A DNA stretch of 49,418 nt from Planctomyces sp. SH-PL62 (GCA_945893045.1 CAMDEA010000043.1:1-49418), one strand, 5' to 3'; positions 7,241 through 16,253 are shown, numbered from the stretch's first letter. Notes: generated by a model from the sequence alone, not told the origin. Program-made: numbers and translations.

Positions 7241-8182
7241 ATGGCTGACGAACTGAAACTCAACAAACCGTGGTTGGTCGCCGTGTGGCCGGGGATGGGA
7301 CATGTCGCCGTCAACGCGGGGTATTACTTGATGGCGAAGCTCGGCATGCACCTGGTGGCCGAGTTCGCGCCGCGTGAGCTGTTTGATCTTGAGCACGTCG
7401 ATGTTTCCAACGGACTGATTCGGCAAGGCCGGCTTCCGCGCAGCCGGTTCTTCGTCGGACGCGATCCGAACTGGAAGCACGACATCGTGCTATTCATCGG
7501 CGAGGCGCAGCCCCCGCAAGGCAAATACACGTTCTGCCAGCGGCTGCTCGAATACGCGAAGAGCATGGGGATCGAACGAGTCTTCACGTTCGCGTCGATG
7601 GCCACGCAGATGCACCCCGAACATGACTCGCGAGTCTTCGCGGCCGCAACCGACAACGACAGTTTGGCGGAACTCAAACGGCTGGAATTGGAACTGCTCA
7701 ACGACGGACAGATCGGCGGACTGAACGGCGTGCTGCTGGGCGTCGCGGCCGACTGCGATCTGCGCGGTGCCTGCTTGCTCGGCGAGATTCCGCACATCTT
7801 CGCTCAGTTTCCGTTTCCGAAAGCGGCTCTCGGCGTGCTCGAAGCATTCACGACGCTGGCCGGCATCGAGTTGGATTTCAGCGAACTCCGCGAGCAGGCC
7901 GACATCGTCGAACAAAAGCTTGGCGAACTGCTGGCTCAAGTCGAGGTGGCCATGCAGCAGCAGGGCCTCGGCGCGGAAGAGCCGGTTGAAGAATCCTTCA
8001 AACCCATCGAGGAAGAACGACTCAGCCCGGCCGACAAGCGGCAAGTCGAACAACTCTTCGAGCAAGCTCAGCAGGATCGCTCGAAGGCTTACGAACTGAA
8101 ACGCGAACTGGATCGGCTCGGCGTGTTCGCCGAGTACGAGGATCGCTTCTTGGACCTCTTCAAACCGAAGGAACAATCATGA
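7241..8182 (+). CDS. PAC2 family protein (proteasome-assembly-chaperone-like)
   Basis: The 313-aa product starts with LKLNKPWLVAVWPGMGHVAV, then ELFDLEHVDVSNGLIRQG and a central VLFIGEAQPPQG...YAKSMGIERVFTFASMA. These are the hallmarks of the PAC2 (COG2047-like) family found in archaea and bacteria, whose biochemical role is not settled. The C-terminal 90 residues form a charged helical extension. ATG 7241 is preferred to an upstream ATG because homology-like sequence starts there. It overlaps the following DUF2267 gene by 4 bp and lies behind a sigma-54 type promoter. Confidence 0.85.
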   Translation: MADELKLNKPWLVAVWPGMGHVAVNAGYYLMAKLGMHLVAEFAPRELFDLEHVDVSNGLIRQGRLPRSRFFVGRDPNWKHDIVLFIGEAQPPQGKYTFCQRLLEYAKSMGIERVFTFASMATQMHPEHDSRVFAAATDNDSLAELKRLELELLNDGQIGGLNGVLLGVAADCDLRGACLLGEIPHIFAQFPFPKAALGVLEAFTTLAGIELDFSELREQADIVEQKLGELLAQVEVAMQQQGLGAEEPVEESFKPIEEERLSPADKRQVEQLFEQAQQDRSKAYELKRELDRLGVFAEYEDRFLDLFKPKEQS

Positions 8183-8607
8183 GCGCCACCGGAATCAAAG
8201 CGTTCGACACGACGCTGCAATCAACAAACATCTGGCTGGACGATCTGATGCGCGAACTCCATTGGGAGGGTGATCGCCAAAAGTCGTATCACGCGCTGCG
8301 AGCGGTCCTGCACGCCTTACGCGATCGCCTGCCGGTCGACAACGTGGCCCACTTCGCGTCGCAGCTTCCGATGCTGGTCCGCGGCTTCTTCTATGAAGGC
8401 TGGACTCCCGCCAGGACGCCGGTGCGCGAACACACCGCCGACGAATTCTTGGTCCACGTCACCGAAGCGTTTCTGTTCGACGTGAATGCGCACTCCAAAC
8501 AAATCGCACAAGCGGTGTTCCGCGTGCTCAGCCAGCACATCTCGGCGGGCGAGATCGACAAAGTGAAACACGTTCTCCCCGCCGGCATTCGCGAATTGTG
8601 GCCGTAG
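8179..8607 (+). CDS. DUF2267 family protein
   Basis: The 142-aa helical protein has the DUF2267 pattern: ALRAVLHALRDRLPVDNVAHF, then FYEGWTPARTP and a second helical repeat with VFRVLSQHISAGEIDKVKH. Members are small cytoplasmic proteins of unknown biochemical function that are often encoded beside stress proteins. It is coupled to the PAC2 gene by an ATGA overlap. Confidence 0.85.
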   Translation: MSATGIKAFDTTLQSTNIWLDDLMRELHWEGDRQKSYHALRAVLHALRDRLPVDNVAHFASQLPMLVRGFFYEGWTPARTPVREHTADEFLVHVTEAFLFDVNAHSKQIAQAVFRVLSQHISAGEIDKVKHVLPAGIRELWP

Positions 8608-8617
8608 AGGCCAGGAA

Positions 8618-8708
8618 GTAACCCGAAGCGTGAGCGAGGGCGAGCGCTTCACAAGAGGTCATTTCATCGCGTTCTGAAGCGTCCGCCCTCGCTCACGCTT
8701 CGGATTAC
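8618..8708. repeat. Inverted repeat element, GTAACCCGAAGCGTGAGCG family
   Basis: Imperfect arms lie at 8618-8651 and 8675-8708, with about three mismatches over 34 bp. Close relatives are at 45047-45123 and 46558-46618, and a worn copy spans about 30603-30694. It is a short non-autonomous palindromic element between genes. Confidence 0.85.
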
Positions 8709-8761
8709 ATGGCGCGGAGGCTCACACCTCTGGCCGATTGAAAGTCAGAAAGGAACCAATC

Positions 8762-9142
8762 ATGGCTCAGATGGCACCCAACGAACTCGGTCGCGACCAC
8801 AAGCACTGGCTGGCGGAGATTGAACGCTGGCAAGGCTACTTGCGGCTCTGGACTCAGCAGCAGGCCACGTTGGCCCAGGACGTGGATCGAATCCTCAAGG
8901 ACCACGGGCGGCAACTCGGCGAACATGCCAAGTCGCTCGACGCCTTGCAGCACACCATCGCCGATTGCGAACGCGCGCTGAGCACCGGCAAGCACACGGC
9001 CGAGACGATGCAAACGCAGCACGACATGGACGCCCGCCTGCACGATCAGCAGCGCGCGTTGCACGAACAGCTCAAGACAACGCATCACCGCCTGATGCTG
9101 TCGCTCGCGATGCTGAAGGGCGAGCCGTTCCGAGAAGAATGA
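8762..9142 (+). CDS. Hypothetical coiled-coil protein
   Basis: The 126-aa product is soluble and almost entirely helical with heptad-like spacing (DVDRILKDHGRQLGEHAKSL, then QTQHDMDARLHDQQRALHEQ). It is rich in His and Gln. AGAAAGGA precedes ATG 8762. I recognise no family. It lies between DUF2267 and PEP synthase on the same strand and may be part of the same sigma-54 transcript, although palindromic elements separate it from both neighbours. Confidence 0.7.
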   Translation: MAQMAPNELGRDHKHWLAEIERWQGYLRLWTQQQATLAQDVDRILKDHGRQLGEHAKSLDALQHTIADCERALSTGKHTAETMQTQHDMDARLHDQQRALHEQLKTTHHRLMLSLAMLKGEPFREE

Positions 9143-9159
9143 TTCCGGTTCGTCATTCG

Positions 9160-9239
9160 GTAGGGTGGGACCAGCGCAGCGCCGGCCCACCACGTCGATC
9201 AGAAAACGGTGGGCCGGCGCTGCGCTGGTCCCACCCTAC
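9160..9239. repeat. Perfect 32-bp inverted repeat upstream of ppsA
   Basis: Arms 9160-9191 and 9208-9239 are exact reverse complements around a 16-bp loop. The motif GGTGGGACCAGCGCAGC belongs to a palindrome unlike the other families here. It ends 12 bp before the ppsA start codon, so as RNA it would form a very stable hairpin that could hide or expose the ribosome binding site. Confidence 0.9.
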
Positions 9240-9251
9240 GGAGAGTCCCCC

Positions 9252-11663
9252 ATGACCAGTCCGTTTGTTTTGCGCTTCGACGAAGTCGGTATCGGCGACA
9301 TCCCGCGCGTGGGTGGCAAAAACGCCTCGCTTGGCGAGATGTTTCGCGAGCTGTCCAGTCAAGGCGTCAAAGTACCGCCGGGGTTCGCGATCACGGCGGA
9401 GGCGTACCGCTACTTTCTGTGCGAGAATGGACTCGATGTTCGCATCCGAGAATTGCTGGCCGGGTTGAATACTCGCGACGTCGACAACTTGCGGGAGCGC
9501 GGTCATCGGGTGCGACAGGCGATTCTACAAGCCGATCTGCCGAACAGTTTGCAACGCACGATCGTCGCGGCTTACGAGCAACTGAGCGAACCGTTCGGCC
9601 GGCCGCTGGATGTTGCCGTGCGCAGCAGCGCGACCGCTGAAGATCTGCCGGATGCCAGCTTCGCGGGGCAACAGGAGACGTACCTCAACGTGCAAGGTCC
9701 GAGCTTGCTGCTGGAGACCTGCAAGCGTTGCTTCGCGTCGCTGTTCACTGACCGAGCGATCTCGTACCGCGAAGACAAAGGGTTCGAGCATTTCAAAATC
9801 GCGCTCTCGATCGGCGTGCAGCAGATGGTGCGCTCGGATCTGTCCTCCTCCGGCGTGATGTTCTCGATCGACACGGAGAGCGGCTTTCGCGATGTCGTAC
9901 TGATCAACGCGGCCTACGGTCTGGGCGAGAACGTCGTGCAAGGCTCGGTCAATCCGGACGAGTTCTACGTCTTCAAGCCGACGCTCAAGACAGGCCAGCG
10001 CCCGATCATTCAACGCCGGTTGGGCTCGAAAGAATTCAAACTGATCTACGACCTCGGCGGCGGACGGATGACGCGCAACGTCCCGGTGCCAAATGAAGAG
10101 CGAGCACGATTCGCGGTCAGCGATGACGACATCCTGCAACTCGCGCGGTGGGCCTGCGTGATCGAAGAGCATTACAGCCAGCAGCGCGGAACGCCGACGC
10201 CGATGGACATGGAATGGGCCAAGGACGGGCTGACCGGCGAACTCTTCATCGTGCAGGCTCGGCCGGAGACCGTGCAGTCGCAGCGCGTCGCCGAGACGAT
10301 GGACTCGTACCACCTGCGTGAGAAAGGGACGGTGCTCGTGCGCGGCCGCAGCGTCGGCGAGAAGATCGCCGCCGGTCCTGTGCGTGTGATCGCTTCCGCC
10401 GCGCATCTCGAACAATTTCAACCGGGCGAGGTACTCGTCACTGACAAGACCGATCCTGATTGGGAACCGTCGATGAAACAAGCGGCCGCCATCGTCACGA
10501 ATCGGGGCGGACGAACGTGTCACGCCGCGATCGTCAGCCGCGAACTCGGTCTGCCCGCCGTGATTGGGACCGAGAACGCCACCGAACTGCTGACCGACGG
10601 ACAACTCGTCACGGTCTCGTGTGCCGAGGGAGAGTCCGGCAACGTGTATGACGGGCAATTGAAATTCGACGTCGAACACATCGACCTGCACGGACTCGGC
10701 CGGCCGCGCACCAAGATCATGCTCAACGTCGGCAATCCCGAAGAGGCGTTTCGGCTGGCACAGTTGCCTAACGACGGCGTCGGGTTGGCGCGGCTGGAGT
10801 TCATCATCAACTCGGCGATCAAGATTCATCCGCTGGCACTGGTCCATTACGACAAGCTCACCGACAAAGCCGTGAAGGCGGAAATTGATCGGTTGACGGC
10901 CGGTTACTCGGACAAGCCGCAGTTCTTCGTGGACAAGCTGGCTGAGGGAGTCGCGACGCTGGCGGCGGCGTTCTTTCCCAAAGACGTGATCGTCCGGCTG
11001 AGCGACTTCAAGACGAATGAGTACGCGAACCTGATCGGCGGACGCGAGTACGAGCCGCACGAAGAGAATCCGATGATCGGCTTCCGCGGTGCATCGCGCT
11101 ATTACAACCCGCGCTACCGCGACGGATTCGCGCTCGAATGCCGAGCCATGCGGAAGGTCCGCGAAGAGATGGGCCTGACCAACGTGAAGCTGATGGTCCC
11201 CTTCTGCCGCACGGTCGAGGAAGGCCGTCGCGTCATCGCGGAAATGAATGCCAACGGACTCCGCCAAGGGGATCGCGGCCTGGAGGTCTACGTGATGTGC
11301 GAGATCCCCAGCAACGTAATCCTCGCCCGCGAGTTCGCCGAGGTCTTCGACGGTTTCTCGATCGGCTCAAACGATCTGACGCAATTGATTCTCGGCGTCG
11401 ATCGCGATTCAGAAATCGTGGCTCCGCTGTTCGACGAGCGGAACGGGGCCGTGATGACCATGATCGCCAACGTGATCCGCACCTGCCGCGAGACCGGCCG
11501 CAAGATCGGCATCTGCGGCCAAGCCCCCAGCGACTATCCGGAATTCGCCGAGTTCCTCGTCCGCGAAGGGATCGACAGCCTCTCGCTGAATCCCGATGCG
11601 GTGCTGAAAACAACCGCACGCATCTTGGATTTGGAAGGCCGCTGCACAGCCGCCACCACATGA
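9252..11663 (+). CDS. ppsA: Phosphoenolpyruvate synthase
   Basis: The 803-aa product matches PEP synthase (pyruvate, water dikinase) in length and domain order. An N-terminal ATP-grasp domain (VGGKNASLGEMFRELS, RSSATAEDLPDASFAGQQET) is followed by the phosphohistidine domain (GGRTCHAAIVSRELGLPAV, His424) and a PEP/pyruvate TIM barrel with IGSNDLTQLILGVDRD and catalytic Cys755 in GICGQAPSD. The enzyme converts pyruvate and ATP to PEP, AMP and phosphate for gluconeogenesis. ATG 9252 is chosen because the conserved N-terminus starts there; an earlier frame runs into the upstream palindrome. Co-transcription with PAC2 and DUF2267 is likely. Confidence 0.95.
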   Translation: MTSPFVLRFDEVGIGDIPRVGGKNASLGEMFRELSSQGVKVPPGFAITAEAYRYFLCENGLDVRIRELLAGLNTRDVDNLRERGHRVRQAILQADLPNSLQRTIVAAYEQLSEPFGRPLDVAVRSSATAEDLPDASFAGQQETYLNVQGPSLLLETCKRCFASLFTDRAISYREDKGFEHFKIALSIGVQQMVRSDLSSSGVMFSIDTESGFRDVVLINAAYGLGENVVQGSVNPDEFYVFKPTLKTGQRPIIQRRLGSKEFKLIYDLGGGRMTRNVPVPNEERARFAVSDDDILQLARWACVIEEHYSQQRGTPTPMDMEWAKDGLTGELFIVQARPETVQSQRVAETMDSYHLREKGTVLVRGRSVGEKIAAGPVRVIASAAHLEQFQPGEVLVTDKTDPDWEPSMKQAAAIVTNRGGRTCHAAIVSRELGLPAVIGTENATELLTDGQLVTVSCAEGESGNVYDGQLKFDVEHIDLHGLGRPRTKIMLNVGNPEEAFRLAQLPNDGVGLARLEFIINSAIKIHPLALVHYDKLTDKAVKAEIDRLTAGYSDKPQFFVDKLAEGVATLAAAFFPKDVIVRLSDFKTNEYANLIGGREYEPHEENPMIGFRGASRYYNPRYRDGFALECRAMRKVREEMGLTNVKLMVPFCRTVEEGRRVIAEMNANGLRQGDRGLEVYVMCEIPSNVILAREFAEVFDGFSIGSNDLTQLILGVDRDSEIVAPLFDERNGAVMTMIANVIRTCRETGRKIGICGQAPSDYPEFAEFLVREGIDSLSLNPDAVLKTTARILDLEGRCTAATT

Positions 11664-11690
11664 GTTTGGCGGGACAAAATTGGACTCCCT

Positions 11691-11757
11691 TTGCGTTCTT
11701 TGCGACCTTCTGTTCCCAATGAAATTCTTTTGAACAGAAGGTCGCAGAGAACGCGAA
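11691..11757. repeat. Inverted repeat between convergent ppsA and aldolase genes
   Basis: Arms 11691-11715 and 11732-11757 (core GAACAGAAGGTCGCA) are reverse complements with one or two differences around a 16-bp loop. It is placed between two convergent genes, so it may act as a bidirectional terminator, but no clear T-run follows. It may also be a mobile palindrome. Confidence 0.75.
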
Positions 11758-11782
11758 GAAAGACAGGACTCTGTCAGTCGAA

Positions 11783-12796
11783 CTAACCGTTCTGTTCGAT
11801 CGTTTCGTCGTAGCGGCCGAAGCGGGCCGCCTGGTTGCAGCGGGCGCGGTGCAACAGGGCTTGCTGTGCTGCGGTGGTGTTCTCCGCTTTGCCCGTCCAG
11901 GCTTTGAGGGCCGGGGCTTGCAGTGCGCGACCGAACGAGAAGCTCAACTCCCAGGGAGCACCGCCGAGTTGATTCATCGCATTCAGATTCTTCGTCGCGT
12001 CCACATCGCTCATTCCGCCGGACAAAAACACCATGCCGGGGACCGCTGCTGGAACGAACCGCTTCAGACAGCGCAACGTCGCCTCGGCCACTTCGCCGGG
12101 ACCGGCCTGACGCGGGCACTCTTTGCCGGAGACCACCATGTTCGGCTTGAGCAGCATGGACTCGAACTGCACGCGGTGTGCGGTCAGCGCGTGAAACACA
12201 GCGGACAGAGCGGCGGCGGTGACTTCCTCACAGCGTTCGATCGTGTGTGTGCCGTCCATCAACACTTCTGGTTCGACGATCGGCACGAGACCCGACTCTT
12301 GGCTCAAGGCCGCGAAGCGAGCCAGCGCGTGGGCATTGGCTTCGATGCAGTACGGTGAGGGAATCCCGTCGCCGATGGTGATGACCGCGCGCCACTTGCT
12401 GAACTGCGCTCCGAGGCGGCTGTATTCGGCAAATCGGTCACGCAGTTTGTCGAGTCCTTCGGTGATCTTGTCTCCCGGAAACAGCGCGAGCGCCGATGTG
12501 CCAGCGTCAACTTTGATGCCGGGGATGATCCCCTGCCGCTGGAGCAACTCCGTCAGCGGTGTGCCATCGGCCGCGCGCTGGCGAATCGTTTCATCGAACA
12601 GAATCACGCCGCTGATGAATTGGCCGAGACCCGCCGCTCGGAAGAGGAGTTCGCGATAGGCGCGGCGGTTCTCCTCCGTGGATGAGACCTGGATGCCCTT
12701 GAAACGTTTCTCGATGGTCGGAGCGCTTTCGTCCGCGGCCAGAATTCCCTTGCCGGGGGCGACCAATGATCTGGCGATGTCGGTGAGACTGCTCAT
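11783..12796 (-). CDS. Fructose-bisphosphate aldolase, class I
   Basis: The 337-aa product matches class I aldolase throughout: SLVAPGKGILAADES at the N-terminus, STEENRRAYRELLF, KWRAVITIGDGIPS, and LLKPNMV with Lys217 as the Schiff-base lysine. FLSGGMSD and PWELSFSFGRALQ follow. It cleaves or forms fructose 1,6-bisphosphate and works with PEP synthase in gluconeogenesis. ATG 12796 gives the family-typical N-terminus. A sigma-54 type promoter lies about 70 bp upstream. Confidence 0.95.
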   Translation of the reverse strand: MSSLTDIARSLVAPGKGILAADESAPTIEKRFKGIQVSSTEENRRAYRELLFRAAGLGQFISGVILFDETIRQRAADGTPLTELLQRQGIIPGIKVDAGTSALALFPGDKITEGLDKLRDRFAEYSRLGAQFSKWRAVITIGDGIPSPYCIEANAHALARFAALSQESGLVPIVEPEVLMDGTHTIERCEEVTAAALSAVFHALTAHRVQFESMLLKPNMVVSGKECPRQAGPGEVAEATLRCLKRFVPAAVPGMVFLSGGMSDVDATKNLNAMNQLGGAPWELSFSFGRALQAPALKAWTGKAENTTAAQQALLHRARCNQAARFGRYDETIEQNG

Positions 12797-12865
12797 GATT
12801 TCGATTCCGTGGTGGAGGATGCCTGTGCGACGACTCTGCGAGCCGAGCGGATTCGGCATCAATCA

Positions 12866-12881
12866 GGCAATTGGCGTGCCA
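12866..12881 (-). promoter_or_regulatory. Sigma-54 type promoter for the aldolase gene
   Basis: Read on the minus strand, TGGCACGCCAATTGCC matches the -24/-12 consensus at 11 of 12 defined positions with the correct 10-bp spacing. The predicted start is near 12855, about 59 nt before the aldolase ATG. It lies in the short gap between the aldolase and the MacB-like gene. Confidence 0.75.
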
Positions 12882-12892
12882 TGCTGACAACA

Positions 12893-14191
12893 CTATTCGT
12901 GCCGCAGCGCCTCGATCGGGTCGAGCAGCGCCGCGCTGCGGGCGGGATAGACGCCGAACAGCACGCCCACGACGACCGAGACTCCCAAGGCCAGCAGCGG
13001 CGACCAGAGGGCTACGATCGTCGGGAGTTCAAATAAGTGCGAGACGAGGTGCGCCAGCGTGATGCCGACCACCACGCCCAGCAGGCCGCCGCCGGCGGTG
13101 AGGACCACCGTCTCAACCAGAAACTGCCAGACGATGTCGGATCGTCTGGCACCCAGGGCGCGGCGGACGCCGATTTCGCGCGTTCGCTCGGTCACGGTGG
13201 CCAGCATGATGTTCATGATCCCAATGCCGCCGACCATCAGCGAGATCGACGCGATCGCCCCCAACACGAGCGTGAAAGTTCGCTGGGCTTGTTCGATCCG
13301 TTCCAGCAGGTCGAGCGGCACGAACATCGCCGTGTCCTCTTTCTTGTGGAACTGCTTGATCAGCCCTTCGATGATGTGGGCAGTCTCTTTGACTTGCGCC
13401 ACGTCGGCGACGCTCACGGTCAGTTCGCTGATTTCGAGCTTCTCGGCTTCCCACGTGCCGGCTCGTTCGTAGGTCAGCACTTTGCCGAAGCGCGCCCAGT
13501 CGGTGTCGAACGGGATGTAGACGTCGCTGTTGTAGTCCTGAGTATTGCTGCTCGATCCGACGCCGCTGGACGCCGTGCGTCGTTGCGTCACACCGACGAC
13601 TTGGAAGTATTGCTTCTCAACGCGCACCGAACGACCGATCGGATTCTCGAATGGAAACAGCTTCTCAGCAGTGGCGGCTCCCAGCACGGCGACGTTGGCG
13701 TATTGCGCCTCGTCGTGCTCGTTGACGAATCGGCCGCGCGCGATCCGCAGGCCATTGAGGTCCGAGAAGTTCGGCTTCACACCGACGACGCGGCCTTCGA
13801 GTTTGTGTTCCAGATACCGGACCTCGCGGCGCGATTCGCGCATCGGCGTGGCCTGCCGAGCGGTGGGGACGGTGGCCACGATGCGTTCCACATCTTGCCG
13901 CGTCAGCCCATAGGCGAGCGCCGCGCCGCCCCCCGCACTCTCGGTCGAATCGCGCGCGGGTTTCACGCTGCGGACGATGATGTTGGTGGCCCCCATGTCC
14001 TTGATCTGCCGCACCGCTTCAAATCGCGCGGCCTCGCCGACAGCCAGCATCAAGATCACCGAGCCGACACCCAACACGATGCCGAGTGTCGCCAACGACG
14101 AACGAAGCTTGTGAATCGCCAAGCTCTTCAGCCCCAGCCGGATTGTCGAGAATGCTTGGACGAACATGGTTGGAGTCTTCAGTCGCAACAT
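12893..14191 (-). CDS. MacB-type ABC transporter permease (FtsX-like)
   Basis: The 432-aa membrane protein has the MacB/FtsX layout. It has an N-terminal transmembrane helix (LATLGIVLGVGSVILMLAVG), a large periplasmic domain and three C-terminal helices containing SLMVGGIGIMNIMLATV, the TERTREIGVRRALGARRSDI loop and a YPARSAALLDPIEALRHE end. It acts with an ATP-binding subunit and a periplasmic adaptor; the adaptor gene is directly upstream, but no ATPase gene is adjacent. The start is 14191 or the in-frame ATG at 14167; neither has a strong ribosome binding site. Confidence 0.9.
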   Translation of the reverse strand: MLRLKTPTMFVQAFSTIRLGLKSLAIHKLRSSLATLGIVLGVGSVILMLAVGEAARFEAVRQIKDMGATNIIVRSVKPARDSTESAGGGAALAYGLTRQDVERIVATVPTARQATPMRESRREVRYLEHKLEGRVVGVKPNFSDLNGLRIARGRFVNEHDEAQYANVAVLGAATAEKLFPFENPIGRSVRVEKQYFQVVGVTQRRTASSGVGSSSNTQDYNSDVYIPFDTDWARFGKVLTYERAGTWEAEKLEISELTVSVADVAQVKETAHIIEGLIKQFHKKEDTAMFVPLDLLERIEQAQRTFTLVLGAIASISLMVGGIGIMNIMLATVTERTREIGVRRALGARRSDIVWQFLVETVVLTAGGGLLGVVVGITLAHLVSHLFELPTIVALWSPLLALGVSVVVGVLFGVYPARSAALLDPIEALRHE

Positions 14192-14213
14192 GCGACTTGA
14201 TTGCACGCGATTT

Positions 14214-14272
14214 CGTAGACCGGACGCCCACGTCCGGCCGGTAGTTGTTCGGACGTAGGTGTCCGAACTACG
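14214..14272. repeat. Inverted repeat between permease and adaptor genes
   Basis: Arms 14214-14236 and 14250-14272 are imperfect reverse complements (CGGACGTrGGyGTCCG core). The TAG stop codon of the adaptor gene (14268-14270) lies in the outer end of the second arm. Confidence 0.75.
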
Positions 14273-15968
14273 AAGCACCAGCCGCCCGGCTCGCCTGTTG
14301 TTTCGACTCGGCGGGCTTGTTGACCGCATCCTCCGCCGGCTTCTTTTCGGTATCGGCCGCCGCCTCGACGCGGGCGCGGGCATCGAGTGCCACGCGATCG
14401 CCGACCGACAGACCGCTGGTGATTTGAATGAACTGATCGTTGTTGTCGCCGACGACGACTGTGCGGCGTTCCAACGTGTCGCCAGCGATCACGAACAAGA
14501 TGTGCGAACCAGCGTGTTCGGCCACCGCTTGGACCGGGACGACCAGCACGTCAGACAAGCGATTGACCAGAATCTTCACCTCGGCGGTCATGCCCGGTTT
14601 CAGGCCGCCGTCCTCGGGGACGTCGGTGAGCCGGACCATCGTCTCGTATTCTTTCACGCCGCGCTGGTCCCAGAATCCGCGTGAGTCCGCCAGTGTCGCC
14701 ACCTTCTCGACGACGCCAGTCAGCACGCGGTTGGGAAACGCATCAATGCGAATCTCGGCTGCTTGCCCTTCTTGCAGTTTCTTCACGGCGGACTCGTGAA
14801 TGCGGACACGCACCTGCAACTCGTTGAGGTCCGGCAAGCTGAAAAGTCGCTGTTGAAAGTGGACGACGCCGCCAACCTGCACGCGCGACGTTTGGTCCCA
14901 CGGCCGATCTTTGTTGTAGACGAGAATGCCCTCGCGCGGTGCCTTCACCGTGCAGCGTTCGAGCATCTGCTTGAGCCGGTCGAGCTGCGCCTTTTCGATC
15001 TCGGCCGTGGCGACGGCGACTCGGTATTCGGAATCCGCTTTCGTGATCGTCGACTTCTGACTGCGCGTGACACGTTCCATTTCGCGCACCGCTTCCTCCG
15101 AATTGGCGGACAGTTCGGCCTCAGTTCGTTCGCGCGTGAAGTTCTCCAAGACGCGGAGTTTTTCCTTGGCCAGGTTGAGCGTGTTCTGCGATTTGGTCGC
15201 GGCGAACCTGTCCGCTTCGGCCTCCCCCGCGCTGAGGTACCCTTTCCGTCGCAACCGCTCGGAGAAAATCACGCGGTCGTGTGCCCGTTTGAGTTCTTCC
15301 TGCGCGATCAAGACTTCCCCTTCGATCTCGCGTTTCTCTTGGGGGAAGTCCCCTTCGATGTACTTGCGCAGGTCGATCTCGGCGAGCTTCAACGCCAGCT
15401 TGGCCGCGGCAATCTCGCTGGCGGCCTGGTTCTTGGCGACCTCTAAATCTTCCTCGCCGGCGCGCGCTTTGGCGTCGGCGGTGCGCGACTTCACTTCTTG
15501 CTCGGCGATGGACCGCGCAAGCTTGTCCGTGTCGAAACGGACCACGATGTCCCCTTCGGCGACGCGCGTCCCTTCCGGAGCGAGATCGACGATCTTGATC
15601 TGTTCCCCTTCGACTTCGCAGCGGACTTCAACGGTCTTGGAGCTTTCCAACTCGCCGCGTTCGATCACGGTGATGGGCAGTTCGGCGAGAACAGCCGTGG
15701 CCGTGACCGCCGGCAAGGCTTCGTGCTCACCCGCGGTCCAGTGGGAGACGGCGAATGCCACCAGCGCGAGGACTCCCACCGCCGCGCCGATCTTCACGGG
15801 AAGAGAGCCAGCCCATCCCCGCTGGCGCGCTTGACCGAGATGCGATCCCGATTGCTCGCCGTTTCCGTCGGTATGACGAAACGGTCTGAGTGAATCGGCG
15901 GCAGTCGGCGCAGAGGCGTTCTCAGCAGGCCGGAGCGAATACGAGGCGGGCTTGGCAGTCTGAAACAT
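14268..15968 (-). CDS. HlyD/RND-type periplasmic adaptor subunit
   Basis: The 566-aa product has a cytoplasmic N-terminus, one membrane segment (IGAAVGVLALVAFAVSHW, about residues 60-77) and the adaptor layout. A lipoyl-like half is followed by a long coiled coil (residues about 150-330, rich in Ala/Glu/Lys), the second lipoyl half (VKAPREGILVYNKD) and a beta-barrel with PGMTAEVKILVNRLSDVLVV. It would bridge the MacB-like permease to an outer-membrane channel. AAAGGA precedes ATG 15968. The C-terminal tail is Ala/Lys-rich and ends in the palindrome at 14214-14272. Confidence 0.9.
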   Translation of the reverse strand: MFQTAKPASYSLRPAENASAPTAADSLRPFRHTDGNGEQSGSHLGQARQRGWAGSLPVKIGAAVGVLALVAFAVSHWTAGEHEALPAVTATAVLAELPITVIERGELESSKTVEVRCEVEGEQIKIVDLAPEGTRVAEGDIVVRFDTDKLARSIAEQEVKSRTADAKARAGEEDLEVAKNQAASEIAAAKLALKLAEIDLRKYIEGDFPQEKREIEGEVLIAQEELKRAHDRVIFSERLRRKGYLSAGEAEADRFAATKSQNTLNLAKEKLRVLENFTRERTEAELSANSEEAVREMERVTRSQKSTITKADSEYRVAVATAEIEKAQLDRLKQMLERCTVKAPREGILVYNKDRPWDQTSRVQVGGVVHFQQRLFSLPDLNELQVRVRIHESAVKKLQEGQAAEIRIDAFPNRVLTGVVEKVATLADSRGFWDQRGVKEYETMVRLTDVPEDGGLKPGMTAEVKILVNRLSDVLVVPVQAVAEHAGSHILFVIAGDTLERRTVVVGDNNDQFIQITSGLSVGDRVALDARARVEAAADTEKKPAEDAVNKPAESKQQASRAAGAS

Positions 15969-16124
15969 AGCCGGTCCTTTCAACACAAGCGCAATGCGGG
16001 ACGGCAATCAGTGGTGGGACAAATATCCGGGCTGGAAATCGTGGGGCAGGTGACGGCAGGAAGAACATCAGAGGTTACGGGGTGGGGAATTGTCTAACAA
16101 ATTCGGACAGATCTCAGAATTGGT

Positions 16125-16187
16125 AGCCGCGTTCGCCAGAACGTGGGCGTTCATTGAGTTCACCCGCATTCTGGCGAGTGCGGCTAC
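16125..16187. repeat. Inverted repeat, GTAGCC(A/G)CG-TTCGCCAGAACG family
   Basis: The arms begin GTAGCCGCGTTCGCCAGAAC and end in CTGGCGAGTGCGGCTAC. Relatives lie at 24381-24453, 29062-29126, about 31173-31226 and within 45015-45200. It lies in the 285-bp gap upstream of the adaptor gene; nothing else is recognised there apart from the hairpin at 16223. Confidence 0.85.
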
Positions 16188-16222
16188 GGTATCAAAATCG
16201 GCTGTCTGAGACGCAGAACTGT

Positions 16223-16239
16223 GGCATCGAACCGATGCC
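16223..16239 (-). terminator. Hairpin after the FGE-like gene (possible terminator)
   Basis: GGCATCGAACCGATGCC forms a 7-bp stem with a 3-nt loop, 14 bp past the stop codon. The same hairpin with small changes follows the paralogous gene at 25848, so the 3' flank was copied with the gene or is selected. There is no T-run, so termination is only a possibility. Confidence 0.4.
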
Positions 16240-16253
16240 GGAAGAATTCAGTC

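Noticed and set aside
9525..11267. Long open frame (580 codons) on the minus strand
   Set aside because: It is the antisense shadow of ppsA, whose catalytic motifs are all in the plus frame; long antisense frames are common in GC-rich DNA.
13037..14200. Plus-strand frame of 387 codons over the MacB-like gene
   Set aside because: It is His/Asp/Arg-rich shadow sequence with no domain; the opposite strand encodes a clear permease.
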